Source of the DNA: Caldilineaceae bacterium
GTDB lineage: Bacteria; Chloroflexota; Anaerolineae; Caldilineales; Caldilineaceae
Length of the DNA: 64,000 nt
Direction of reading: 5' to 3'
Assembly: GCA_022842065.1 (NCBI GenBank)
Contig: JALHQH010000045.1
Coordinates: 1-64,000 of the forward strand
A model generated the notes under the pieces. That model ran no database searches, was not told the DNA's origin, and saw only the letters and a list, made by a program, of their open reading frames with translations. Each line of letters begins with the position of its first letter. Positions within the stretch are counted from its first letter, which is position 1. The translations under genes and the position numbers were made by a program. This document shows, piece by piece, positions 8,176-17,016 of this stretch.

Positions 8176-8902
8176 ATGGTATGGCGGCCCGGCCATCGCC
8201 GTGGGGTTTCTCACCATCCTGCCGACGCCGCCGGTTGATTATCAGCCGGGAGGATTAGGGCAGGCCGCGCGCTGGTTTAGCACGGTGGGGCTGCTGCTTG
8301 GCCTGTTACTAAGCGGGGCGCATTGGCTCCTAGCTGGGCTTTTTCCACCGCTGTTGACGGCGACGTTGACGGTCGCACTCTGGGCCATCCTCACCGGCGG
8401 CCTGCATCTGGATGGGTTGGCCGACTGTTGCGATGGGCTGCTTGCACCGACCACGCGCGAACGCCGGCTGGAGATTATGCGTGATCCGCGTTGCGGTGCG
8501 TTTGCGGTGGTTGGGGTGGTGCTGGTGCTGCTGCTCAAAGTGACGGCGGTGGCTGCCCTCACCAATCCCCTGCCCGCCTTACTCTTGGCCTCCACGCTAG
8601 CACGCTGGCTGTTGCTCTGGGTGGCCCAGGCCCCACCGGCCCGCCCTGGTGGCATGGGCGCAGAATTGCGCAATCATCTGGCGGCTTCCAGTTGGCTCGT
8701 CGGGGCGTTGCCACCGCTGCTCGTGTTGATCACCTTTTTCAGTCTGCAATTGCTGGTGGCGACCCTTGCCGCTGCGTTGACCACCTGGCTGCTCGTACGC
8801 GCTGCCCAAAATCGCATCGGCGGCGTCACCGGCGATGTCTTTGGCTTGACGGTGGAGCTGGCTGAAGTAGCGCTCTTGCTCTGCTGCGCTGCCGGCTTGT
8901 AA
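8168..8902 (+). CDS. cobS: Adenosylcobinamide-GDP ribazoletransferase
   Basis: This integral membrane protein of 244 residues starts at GTG 8168, overlapping the ferrochelatase stop. The signature TGGLHLDGLADCCDGL (near residue 80) and the C-terminal RIGGVTGDVFGLTVEL match CobS. CobS joins alpha-ribazole (phosphate) to adenosylcobinamide-GDP, the last step of cobalamin assembly in the membrane. No other cobalamin synthesis genes adjoin it, but the next gene looks like a cobamide-remodelling phosphodiesterase. This suggests salvage of scavenged cobamides rather than full synthesis at this locus. Confidence 0.92.
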   Translation: MSKWYGGPAIAVGFLTILPTPPVDYQPGGLGQAARWFSTVGLLLGLLLSGAHWLLAGLFPPLLTATLTVALWAILTGGLHLDGLADCCDGLLAPTTRERRLEIMRDPRCGAFAVVGVVLVLLLKVTAVAALTNPLPALLLASTLARWLLLWVAQAPPARPGGMGAELRNHLAASSWLVGALPPLLVLITFFSLQLLVATLAAALTTWLLVRAAQNRIGGVTGDVFGLTVELAEVALLLCCAAGL

Positions 8903-8914
8903 CCCGTGGCCATT

Positions 8915-9033
8915 ATTCCGATGTAACTTGACAGAGGAGAAGATGACAAGATGACCATACGTTTATTCCTCCTGTCCTCCTCTCCTCCTGTCATCCTGTC
9001 GTCTGGTCACCTCTGCGAAAGTTAAATCGGAAT
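8915..9033. repeat. Inverted repeat between cobS and cbiR-like gene
   Basis: The ends 8915-8937 and 9010-9033 are imperfect reverse complements (attccgatgtaact / agttaaatcggaat). The interior carries gatgacaag units answered by tcctcctgtc/catcctgtc units. It belongs to the GATGACAAG family listed at four other places. Confidence 0.7.
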
Positions 9034-9044
9034 ATACACGATTA

Positions 9045-9872
9045 ATGAAGAAGATGAACTGTCGTCAACTTGCGCTCCCCTTTCGAGTCGGGGCGACCTC
9101 CTATGTGATCGAGGCTGATCTGCTGCCCAATGCGGTCTATCTCGCCGAGTGGGTGCAGGATATGCAGTTGGTGCTCTTCGACCTGCCCGACGGCCCTAGC
9201 AATTTGCCCACCCCCGCCTTGGTAAGCGAATTGGCTGCCCTTGGCCAGGCCTGCGATCTGACCTATACTGTTCATCTGCTCGATGACTTGCGGCTGGGTG
9301 ATGATGGCTCCTATAACCACCCTTCGCTGCACCGCGCACAAGCAGTTATTGCGTTAACCGCGCCATTGACACCCCTGGCCTATGTGCTCCACCTGGACGG
9401 TCGGGCGGTGCGTACGGCATCGATGGGTACGCCAGCATGGCAACAATGGCAACATACCAGCGTCCGCGCCCTGACGCAGGTGGCACAGTGGAGTGGCGAT
9501 CTGCACTTGCTGGCGGTGGAAAATTTAGAAGGCTACGACCCGGCCTTTGTCGCGCCGCCGGTGCAACAGGCCGGGGTGAGCCGCTGTATGGATATCGGCC
9601 ATCTCTGGTTGGATGGGCACGATCCCTTGCCTTATTTACACGCGGCCCTGCCCCAGACGCGCGTCATTCACCTACACGGGTTGGCTGCTGGGCGTGACCA
9701 CCAGGCGTTAAGTCACATGGCCCCAGCGCAACTCGATCCAATCATCGCCGCACTGTTGACGAAGCACTTTTGTGGCGTGTTAACCCTGGAAGTCTTTGGC
9801 CTCGCCGACTTTACCGCCTCCCTGGCCGCCCTTTGGGAAAGTGTGGAAAGGTACCGCCACTTTGCGACGTAG
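9045..9872 (+). CDS. cbiR: Probable cobamide-remodelling phosphodiesterase CbiR (AP-endonuclease-2 fold)
   Basis: The protein has 275 residues with the xylose-isomerase/AP-endonuclease-2 barrel. The N-terminal RVGATSYVIEADLLPNAVYL and the mid segment LTYTVHLLDDLRLGDDGSY agree with my recollection of CbiR, which cuts the nucleotide loop of cobamides so they can be rebuilt with another lower ligand. Metal ligands are plausible at VHL, VLHLDG, VENLEG, DIGHLWL and VIHLHG. The position directly after cobS supports this. A second ATG nine bases in is equally plausible as start. A generic sugar isomerase/epimerase is the alternative reading. Confidence 0.7.
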   Translation: MKKMNCRQLALPFRVGATSYVIEADLLPNAVYLAEWVQDMQLVLFDLPDGPSNLPTPALVSELAALGQACDLTYTVHLLDDLRLGDDGSYNHPSLHRAQAVIALTAPLTPLAYVLHLDGRAVRTASMGTPAWQQWQHTSVRALTQVAQWSGDLHLLAVENLEGYDPAFVAPPVQQAGVSRCMDIGHLWLDGHDPLPYLHAALPQTRVIHLHGLAAGRDHQALSHMAPAQLDPIIAALLTKHFCGVLTLEVFGLADFTASLAALWESVERYRHFAT

Positions 9873-9917
9873 GCAAATCTTCAGTATACTTGCCGTAGGA
9901 AACGTCCAGATTGAGAA

Positions 9918-10027
9918 GTCGATAGGTGGATAAGTACATCGGTGGATAAGTAAATCGGTACATCAGTTACTGATTTACCGATTTACCGATTTACCGATTT
10001 ACCGATGTACCGATGTACCGATTTACC
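9918..10027. repeat. Octamer array (GATTTACC/GATGTACC)n forming a hairpin
   Basis: Units ggtggata/gtacatcg/gtaaatcg at 9918-9965 are answered by seven tandem GATTTACC or GATGTACC units to 10027. The period is 8 bp. It lies between the cbiR-like gene and the phosphatidyltransferase gene, same family as 3744-3839. Confidence 0.85.
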
Positions 10028-10062
10028 GCCGCATCACATAGCCCCAGGAGAAAACATAATAC

Positions 10063-10740
10063 ATGACAATCCAGAGCACCAAGAGCAAAGTCCAATTTGT
10101 GGTCGTCAATGGGTTTACCGCCGCTAGCCTGGTGCTGGGTTTTGCGTCGCTGATCCTGACGACGATGGGGCTGTTGACCACCGCAGCCTTTTGTCTGTTG
10201 GGCAGCGTGCTGTTGGATGGCTGTGATGGCAATCTAGCGCGCCGTTGGAAGGTAGCGAGCACCTTTGGTGCCCAGCTTGATTCCCTGGCCGACATGACTG
10301 CCTTTGGGGTGGCCTCGGCGGCGCTGGCCTACTACTGGCTATTGGAGAATGACGCTGCCCAGCCCTGGTTAATCGGCGTGGCGAGCTGCCTGATTGTGTT
10401 GACCGGGGCGATTCGGCTTGCTCGCTTTAATGTCTCGCCGAAGAATGAGAACTATTTTCAAGGGATTCCGACCACTTTTGCTGCCGCCGCCATTGCCGTC
10501 ATCTACCTGACCACGCCTACGCTGAATGTGATCTGGGGCGCGCTCTTTGTCAGTGTGCTGGCCCTCCTCATGGTCAGCGCTTTCCCCTATGCCAAATGGA
10601 CACAAGTACGCCAACTGCCCAAGTGGCTGTTACTGGCCGGCCTTGTTGGTGTCATTATCAACCCCTCCATTGGCATCCTGACCCTCGCTTGCGCCTACAT
10701 CTGTAGCGGCCCACTGCTTTGGGTGAAACAACGCCTTTGA
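10063..10740 (+). CDS. pssA: CDP-alcohol phosphatidyltransferase, probable CDP-diacylglycerol-serine O-phosphatidyltransferase
   Basis: This multi-helix membrane protein of 225 residues carries the complete family signature DG-x2-AR-x8-G-x3-D-x3-D, read as DGNLARRWKVASTFGAQLDS plus LAD at residues 54-76. The later IRLARFNV and YFQGIPTTFAAA are typical of the PssA branch. It transfers phosphatidyl from CDP-diacylglycerol to serine, giving phosphatidylserine. The convergent neighbour carries the phosphatidylserine decarboxylase domain, so the pair supplies successive steps to phosphatidylethanolamine. A phosphatidylglycerol- or inositol-type transferase is less likely. Confidence 0.85.
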   Translation: MTIQSTKSKVQFVVVNGFTAASLVLGFASLILTTMGLLTTAAFCLLGSVLLDGCDGNLARRWKVASTFGAQLDSLADMTAFGVASAALAYYWLLENDAAQPWLIGVASCLIVLTGAIRLARFNVSPKNENYFQGIPTTFAAAAIAVIYLTTPTLNVIWGALFVSVLALLMVSAFPYAKWTQVRQLPKWLLLAGLVGVIINPSIGILTLACAYICSGPLLWVKQRL

Positions 10741-10883
10741 GGGGTGACAAGGTGACGGGGTGACATGGTGACAAGGTGACTTGGCTACCTGAACTAGGCG
10801 ATTAGACTACTTCGTGTCTCGTGTCTCGCGCCCAGAGGGCACCCGCGTGTCACCCCGTCACCTTGTCACCTTGTCACCTTGTC
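10741..10883. repeat. GGTGACAA array / hairpin between convergent genes
   Basis: Tandem ggtgacaag/ggtgacggg units at 10741-10781 are mirrored by caccttgt units at 10846-10883. The right arm overlaps the end of the convergent fusion gene and supplies its TGA stop (tca at 10874-10876). It may act as a two-way terminator. Confidence 0.8.
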
Positions 10884-12295
10884 TCGTATCTCCCCCTCGA
10901 CCGATAGCGCAGCAACGGCGTTACCCCGGCAATGACCCGATCGCCAACTTTGACGGTCGCTTCGGCCTGCCCGGCGGGGAGATAGACATCGGTGCGCGAG
11001 CTGAAGCGGATCAGCCCGAATTTTTCGCCCTGCGCCAGTGGTTGGCCCGGTCGACAGCGGTTGACAATGCGCTGCGCAATCAAACCGGCCCGTTGGGCGA
11101 CAATACAGCGGCCCTGGCTCCCCTCAATGACCGTATACACGGCTTGATTGTGCTCCGCATCAGCATCGCGCGCATCGACAAAAGTGCCTTCGGTGGTCAC
11201 CACCTCGACCACTGTGCCGGCAAGCGGTGACCGGTTGACATGGGGGTCGAGAATGGAAAGAAAGACCGCCACGCGCAGCCAGGGCTGATCGCCAAAGCGC
11301 TCATCCGTCAGTTCTTCGACCGTAAGCACCACCCCATCACTCGCCGCATAGACCACCGCTGGATCCGCCACCACTGTCCGCTTGGGATCACGAAAGAAAA
11401 AGGTCAACAGCGCAACCACTGGCACCGATAGCCACCAAAGGCGCGTCTTCGGGGCAACCTTGCGCAGGAGCCACCCCAATGCTGCGGCCCCGGCAATAAA
11501 GGGCACGGCGTCAGTGTCGATGGCCAAGCTGGGCAAAACGACCTGATGACTTTGTGGCTCTGCTTGCCGTGCCAGTGCCTCTTCAACGCTGCTTGCACCA
11601 AAGCGCAAAAAGTGAATCCAGGCCGGTGGCAGATTACGCACGACTACATCGCGCCGATACTCGAAGTGACCTAAATAGCGCTTGAAGACGGCGACGCGCG
11701 CAGCAAGCAGCGGATCGGTCTGATCAATCCGCTTGCGCGTGCGGCCGCCAACATACTCGATGTAACTGAGCACGCCGCCCGGTTTGAGCAAGGTACGGTA
11801 GTGGCTAAAGACCTGGTCAACAAAGGCCGGGGCACAGTTATTAAAGGGAATCGCCGAGATGATATAATCGAACTTCTGGGCGTGATTGTCCTGGGTAGTG
11901 GCTGTCGTGTTAGTGGCGGTTGGCGTGCGGGGTGCCGCACCAGTCGGTAGCAGATCAAGGACCGAACCGGTGTAGAATTCAATTTGCGGTAAGAGGGCAC
12001 GTAACAGGGGATCGTTGGCAAAGCGCTGTTCCAACATGGTGACAAAGGTGGGATTGATCTCACAGACCACCAAGTGGTCGCCCGGCTTGAGCAAGCGGGC
12101 AATGCGTACGGTGATCGCACCGGTGCCGGCCCCCACTTCTAAGACGCGCTTTGGTCCCAAATGGCGCGCACATTCAGCGGCCAAGGTATCCGCCGCATAG
12201 GTAGAAGTGGGCAAGAGTGCCCCCACTTCATGCATGTGTTGCATAAATTCGCGCAGGAAGTGGGTTGTTTCGGTGAATTGATTCATGATGTCCAT
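10874..12295 (-). CDS. Fusion: phospholipid methyltransferase-like domain + phosphatidylserine decarboxylase
   Basis: The protein has 473 residues in two parts. Residues 1-230 are a class I SAM methyltransferase of the PmtA type: FTETTHFLREFMQH and VGALLPTS, motif I VLEVGAGTGA at 51-60 and ISAIPFNN at 147-153. Residues about 265-473 are a short-type phosphatidylserine decarboxylase: membrane segment, FFRDPKRT, ASDGVVLTVEE, SILDPHVNRSPLAG and EKFGLIRFSSRTDVYLP. The pyruvoyl-forming site is normally Gly-Ser; here it reads Ser432-Ser433. The fusion could decarboxylate phosphatidylserine and then methylate phosphatidylethanolamine. The last codons and stop fall in a repeat array. Confidence 0.85.
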   Translation of the reverse strand: MDIMNQFTETTHFLREFMQHMHEVGALLPTSTYAADTLAAECARHLGPKRVLEVGAGTGAITVRIARLLKPGDHLVVCEINPTFVTMLEQRFANDPLLRALLPQIEFYTGSVLDLLPTGAAPRTPTATNTTATTQDNHAQKFDYIISAIPFNNCAPAFVDQVFSHYRTLLKPGGVLSYIEYVGGRTRKRIDQTDPLLAARVAVFKRYLGHFEYRRDVVVRNLPPAWIHFLRFGASSVEEALARQAEPQSHQVVLPSLAIDTDAVPFIAGAAALGWLLRKVAPKTRLWWLSVPVVALLTFFFRDPKRTVVADPAVVYAASDGVVLTVEELTDERFGDQPWLRVAVFLSILDPHVNRSPLAGTVVEVVTTEGTFVDARDADAEHNQAVYTVIEGSQGRCIVAQRAGLIAQRIVNRCRPGQPLAQGEKFGLIRFSSRTDVYLPAGQAEATVKVGDRVIAGVTPLLRYRSRGRYETR

Positions 12296-12401
12296 TCTCT
12301 ATGCTCTAACCGCTGTTCGAAAGAAACTTAGCTTTTGATTACAGTTTACTGATTATAGTATGCAATTTCTTCGTATGTAAATCTTAAAGGCGGTAGGATC
12401 C

Positions 12402-15155
12402 ATGCCAATGATCTACAATTCGCTTGCCCCAACTATTGAACTGGATGGCCTCTGGCACTTTCGCCTGGGCGCAGAAGCCCCGTGGACGCCGATCGAGGTC
12501 CCCGGTTGCTGGGAAGCCCAGGGCTATCCCAAAACCAGCGACGGCCCCGCCTATTACCGCCGTGAAGTGCTGATCCCTCCCACCTGGCAAGGCGAGGCCA
12601 TCTTCCTCGACTTTGATGGCGTTAGTTATGCGGCAACGGTCTTTTGTAATGGGCAACTGGTGGGTGAACACCAGGGCTTGTGGACCCCTTTTTGCGTTGA
12701 TCTGACCAAGGCGGCCCGGCCAGGTGCGATCAACACGATCGAGCTGGAACTGTGGAAGCCGGCTAACCACCCACCCGATCCAGCCCTGGCCGGGCCTGCC
12801 CCGGCTGCGCCACCGCCGCGCCACCCGTTGCGCACCACGCTGGCCGGCTTTCTGCCCGATGTGGCAACCACCTTTGGTGGGCTCTGGCAAGCAGTCCGTT
12901 TACGCGCCGGGGCCACCGGTTTTACCCAGGTGCATGCACTCCCCGATCCCGATCACGGCGCCGTCCGCTTGACGGGGGATTTTCGCCATGCCCTGCTGCC
13001 TGGTGCCGCGCCGGGCTATATTTTGCAGATCAGCATCACCCACGGCGAACGCGAAGTGGCGCGCCTCTTTCGTCCGCTCACGAGTAAACATTTTGATCTG
13101 ACGATTCATGTGCCTAATTTTCAACGGTGGGCACCGGCAACCCCCCACTGTTATCGACTCTTTCTGGTGGTACGGCAGGGCAACCGCTTGTTGGCGACCC
13201 ATCAACTGCCCATTGCCTTCCGCCGCCTGGCCGCGGTGGGCGAGCAACTGCTGCTCAACGATAGCCCCATCTGTCTGCGGGGCGTGTTGAGCTGGGGCTG
13301 GGAACCAACCCGCATTGCCCCTTATTACACCGCCGCGGCCGTGCGCGCCGAAATGCGCCGCGTCAAAGCGCAAGGCTTTAATCTGATCAAACTCTGCCTC
13401 TTTATCCCCAACCAGATCTACTATGAGATCGCCGATGAAGAAGGGCTGCTGCTCTGGCAGGAGTGGCCCCTGTGGTTGCCTGATCTGACCCCCGCCCTGC
13501 GTCAACAAGCCCTGACTGAATATGCCGAGTACATGGCGCTCACCCGTCACCATCCCTCCGTCGTGATCTATAGCCTGGGCTGTGAACTGGATCAAGGGGC
13601 GGATGCCGACTGGCTGGCCCAACTGGATGGCATTGTGCGTAACGCGGTGCGCGATGTGCTCGTCTGCGACAACAGTGGTTCCGGCGAGGCCTATGGCGGG
13701 CTGGCGGTTGACTTTGCCGACTTTACCGACTATCACACCTATGGCGAATTGCACTTTCTAGAGGCGACCCTGGATAACTGGCGGCGCGACTGGCAACCCG
13801 CGCGCCCCTGGATCTTTGGCGAATTCTGCGATGCCGACGGTTTTCGCGATTTAGCCGAGCTTCGCACTGCCAATGGGGGAGTCGCGCCCTGGTGGATGAG
13901 TGCTGATAATCCGACCCACGGCTGGCGCCCCGAAGTACACGCCCTGGTCGAAGCCGAAGCGCGCCTGCAACAGGCCGACCTGCCCTTTACCACGGCCGCA
14001 CTGGTGCAAATTGCGGCGGATCAGGCATTAATGGTGCGCAAATACACCTTGGAAACCGTGCGCAAACGGGCAGCCGTCCAAGGCTATGTGGTGACTGGCC
14101 TGCGTGACACGCCGATTGCCACCGCGGGCATTTTTGATGATTTCGACCGCCCCAAGTGGGATCCCGCCGCATTTCTACGCTTTAACGATGATGCCATCCT
14201 CTGCCTGGAGGGGGGACGCAGTCGCCATTGGCAACATGGCGGTGACCGAGCCGAGCGGCTGGATCGGCATAACTGGTGGGCGGGTGAGGCGGTACGCCTG
14301 CACGTGATTTTAAACCAGGCCACCAGCCAGACCGTGCCAGGTGGACGCATGACGTGGCAAGTCAGGGATCGGCAGGGGGCAGCCGTGGCCGGCGGCGAAA
14401 TCAGCCCGATCCCCCCGGTCCCGCCGGGGCGGCCGGTGGGCATCGGCGTGATCAATTTTGTCCTGCCAGCGGTGGCGACCGCGCAACAATACACCCTGCA
14501 CGTTGATTTTGTCAGTCGGGAGTTGCGTTGCCGGAACGAGTGGCCGCTCTGGGCCTATGCGCGGCCAGCCGCGCCGTCGGCGCACTGCGTCCGTTATGAC
14601 CACGCCGGGTTGCTGGCCGATTTTGCCGAGTTGGGACCCGCCGTCACCGCGCTCGACGCGGGGCTGGAGCAGATTGTGGTCACCAGTCAGCTTGACGCGG
14701 CCGTGCTCGACCATCTGCTGGCCGGTGGCCGTGTGCTGCTGTGGCAACAGACTGATGGTGCGGTGACCAAACCGTTACCTTTCTGGCGGGAAGCGGTCAA
14801 GCTGATCATGCCCGATCCGTTCTGGGCGCAACTGCCGCACCAGGGTTTTGTTGATCTACAATTCTTTGGCCTGGCCACTGATCTGGCCTTTGACCCTGGC
14901 CAGTTGCAACAAACCTTGCCTGCCACTACCCTTTACACCCCCTTGCTGCGCCGCCTTGATGCGCGCACCTTTGCGGTAACCGACTACCTCGCCGCGTTAC
15001 AGGTGGGCGCTGGGCGTCTGCTCGCCACCACCCTGCGTTTGCAAGGCGGGGCCGGCGGCCAACCCACTGGTTTACGCCGCAATATTGGCGGCACCTATCT
15101 GCTTGGGCTATTGATCAAACTACTGAGCGATCAAGCCATCAACCGCTCTGGCTAG
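12402..15155 (+). CDS. Glycoside hydrolase family 2-like enzyme
   Basis: The protein has 917 residues with no signal peptide. It begins with a sugar-binding jelly-roll domain (LDGLWHFRLG, VPGCWEAQGY, YYRREVLIP, residues 10-120). An immunoglobulin-like domain follows, then a TIM barrel from about residue 290 (LRGVLSWGWEPTRIAP). The acid/base Glu is probably E395 in SLGCELD; the family usually has Asn before this Glu, so Cys here is unusual. The nucleophile is probably E474 in IFGEF. A C-terminal region of roughly 300 residues has no domain I recognise. It likely acts on beta-galactosides, -glucuronides or -mannosides in the cytoplasm. The gene is divergent from the lipid fusion gene. Confidence 0.8.
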   Translation: MPMIYNSLAPTIELDGLWHFRLGAEAPWTPIEVPGCWEAQGYPKTSDGPAYYRREVLIPPTWQGEAIFLDFDGVSYAATVFCNGQLVGEHQGLWTPFCVDLTKAARPGAINTIELELWKPANHPPDPALAGPAPAAPPPRHPLRTTLAGFLPDVATTFGGLWQAVRLRAGATGFTQVHALPDPDHGAVRLTGDFRHALLPGAAPGYILQISITHGEREVARLFRPLTSKHFDLTIHVPNFQRWAPATPHCYRLFLVVRQGNRLLATHQLPIAFRRLAAVGEQLLLNDSPICLRGVLSWGWEPTRIAPYYTAAAVRAEMRRVKAQGFNLIKLCLFIPNQIYYEIADEEGLLLWQEWPLWLPDLTPALRQQALTEYAEYMALTRHHPSVVIYSLGCELDQGADADWLAQLDGIVRNAVRDVLVCDNSGSGEAYGGLAVDFADFTDYHTYGELHFLEATLDNWRRDWQPARPWIFGEFCDADGFRDLAELRTANGGVAPWWMSADNPTHGWRPEVHALVEAEARLQQADLPFTTAALVQIAADQALMVRKYTLETVRKRAAVQGYVVTGLRDTPIATAGIFDDFDRPKWDPAAFLRFNDDAILCLEGGRSRHWQHGGDRAERLDRHNWWAGEAVRLHVILNQATSQTVPGGRMTWQVRDRQGAAVAGGEISPIPPVPPGRPVGIGVINFVLPAVATAQQYTLHVDFVSRELRCRNEWPLWAYARPAAPSAHCVRYDHAGLLADFAELGPAVTALDAGLEQIVVTSQLDAAVLDHLLAGGRVLLWQQTDGAVTKPLPFWREAVKLIMPDPFWAQLPHQGFVDLQFFGLATDLAFDPGQLQQTLPATTLYTPLLRRLDARTFAVTDYLAALQVGAGRLLATTLRLQGGAGGQPTGLRRNIGGTYLLGLLIKLLSDQAINRSG

Positions 15156-15178
15156 ATCGCCAGGTACCAGCACAACCG

Positions 15179-15457
15179 CTACGCGTTTGCGGCTGCATCG
15201 TCTGCCAGGATGAGATTAACTTGTGCCGCCGTTAAGCCCGTTAGATCGGCAGTCACGGTAACATCAAAGTTTCCGGCGAATGTGGCACATACCGTCTGCT
15301 GTTTAGCTAATACGATGCCCTGTTCAAGAATCTTCTGTTTGTAAGTGGGCAAGTACACATCCAGCTCTTCAGCTGTCATGCTAGTTAACAAGGCGCGCTT
15401 CCAGGCTTCACCGACGGTCATTATCCGCTCCGGGGTTAGTATCTCGTTAATCTCCAT
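15179..15457 (-). CDS. Small hypothetical protein
   Basis: The ORF has 92 residues from the Met at 15457, which has aaagga just upstream. A longer frame to 15670 is open, but its extra residues look non-coding. Visible are a helical region (RIMTVGEAWKRALLTSMTAEELDVYLPTYKQ, residues 11-41) and an acidic tail with a leucine-rich helix (GLTAAQVNLILADD). I do not recognise the family. It could be the C-terminal remnant of a longer gene. Confidence 0.4.
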   Translation of the reverse strand: MEINEILTPERIMTVGEAWKRALLTSMTAEELDVYLPTYKQKILEQGIVLAKQQTVCATFAGNFDVTVTADLTGLTAAQVNLILADDAAANA

Positions 15458-15885
15458 TCCTTTCGGCAAGCGCACCAATAGCCTACGGGCGCTCCTCGAC
15501 CTCAATACCAAGGTTGGGAGACCATAACCAGCATGACACCGCTTGAGCTGTCCTACTACCAGTGAGATGCGGGGCCACATCAGGGCGAGTGGTAAGCAGC
15601 CGGCGGAGACGAGTTTCGAGCCGGAGCGGTGGCAGAAAGAGATTGAAGAGCCGGATCCAGTAGACCCCAACGGTTAACCTGGCGGGCCTGCAGGCCTGGC
15701 TGAGAAAGAGGCAGAGACGCTGCCGGCGCAGATGGAGGCGTGGTTGGCAAGCGACCGGGTGTTGGTAAGGTAACGACTCAAAAAAGTGCAAAAAGTAAAA
15801 CGTGGCCTCTCCAAAGCGTATAAAATTGAAGTCTGGGGTGGAGCGCCTGCTCCACCCCTCATTGACCTACCATTCGATGTTTTGC
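15458..15885. other. Gene-free stretch before the methyltransferase
   Basis: No convincing gene is seen. A hairpin with 10-bp perfect arms lies at 15835-15858 (ggggtggagc/gctccacccc), placed just after the methyltransferase stop as a possible terminator. A weakly coding minus-strand frame up to 15791 may be decayed sequence. Confidence 0.5.
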
Positions 15886-17016
15886 TTAAGAGGTAATTTC
15901 TGACCCTAGCTTCCGTACATGCTCAATTATGCTCTTTGCTACTGCTTCACCTATGTGAACAGGCACTGCATTACCTATAAGCCGTCCAAGGCTGTTGAAT
16001 TTCGCTGTCTCTCCTGGGGTTAGAAATTGATAATCATTTGGGAAAGTCTGAAGAATGGCAGCCTCTCTAAGCGAGATAGCGCGGTCTTGTTCAGGATGTC
16101 CAAAGCGCCCATTGCCAAAACCGAAACACTGTGTCGTGATTGTTGGGGCTAAAGCGTCCCATTCCATACGTCCGTAAACACTAGGATAAGTTTGCCCTGA
16201 ATTTTTACGATGGCATGAGGCAATTAATTCATCATCCCAATCGCGCCATGTACCCCCCGGTTTTGAAGCTCTAATTCTACGAAGATTTAAATCACTTAAC
16301 GCGGGCACAGCGTGAAGTGCGTCATTAGGGTCAACACATCCAGCCTCTAGTACAGGCAAATGCTCAATCACTTCACGGACAGTAGTCGTTGGTTTTCCAA
16401 AAGCGCTCGGAGAAATCAATTCTATAGGCCCATGTCGAGATGCAAGTAAAACTAACCGTTTGCGCGTCTGCGGGATTCCATACTTAGCGCAGTCTACAAT
16501 ACCATACCAAAGTGCATACCCCTGTGCTTCCTGCAAAAACTCGCTAAAGACTTTGTGATCTAGAAGCTGTGGTACGTTTTCCATTGTTACAAAATCTGGC
16601 TGTGTTTCGCGTATCAGCCGACCAAAATCGGAGATAAGTTCCCACTTGCCATCATTACGTCTTTGCCGTCCTTTACGGCTATACGTAGAGAAGGGCTGAC
16701 AAGGAGCGCATCCTGCTAATAATCGCAGTGGTGCATCTCCAAACATAGCAGTAAGTTCAGTACCAGAAAGCTCGTGAATATCTTTCTCTACAAAAACCGC
16801 ATTGTTGTTACTTTCATATGAGAAGCGACATTGAGGATCAAGATCAATACCGAATAGCACTTGAATTCCGCCTTGAATGAGGCCATGTGTAAGACCACCA
16901 ACACCACAAAACAGATCAATACAGCTAACCTGTGTAGCATCGTTGTTTAGGGTAATACCGTTTCCGTATGCATCCATGCTATTCGAGTTTGGATTCATAC
17001 ACTCCACTCCACTCAT
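15886..17016 (-). CDS. DNA (cytosine-5-)-methyltransferase
   Basis: The protein has 376 residues with the ordered C5-methyltransferase motifs: I (DLFCGVGGLTHG, residues 34-45), IV with catalytic Cys106 (GCAPCQPFS), VI (ENVPQL), VIII (QTRKRLVLLAS), a target-recognition region near 230-320 and X (IGNAVPVHIG). Its start overlaps the HEPN gene stop by four bases (ATGA), so the two are cotranscribed. It methylates C5 of cytosine in an unknown target. The AT-rich base composition (27 G or C in the 60 bases from 16501) contrasts with neighbours and points to horizontal gain. No classical restriction endonuclease follows; the upstream genes may provide the toxic partner. Confidence 0.92.
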   Translation of the reverse strand: MSGVECMNPNSNSMDAYGNGITLNNDATQVSCIDLFCGVGGLTHGLIQGGIQVLFGIDLDPQCRFSYESNNNAVFVEKDIHELSGTELTAMFGDAPLRLLAGCAPCQPFSTYSRKGRQRRNDGKWELISDFGRLIRETQPDFVTMENVPQLLDHKVFSEFLQEAQGYALWYGIVDCAKYGIPQTRKRLVLLASRHGPIELISPSAFGKPTTTVREVIEHLPVLEAGCVDPNDALHAVPALSDLNLRRIRASKPGGTWRDWDDELIASCHRKNSGQTYPSVYGRMEWDALAPTITTQCFGFGNGRFGHPEQDRAISLREAAILQTFPNDYQFLTPGETAKFNSLGRLIGNAVPVHIGEAVAKSIIEHVRKLGSEITS

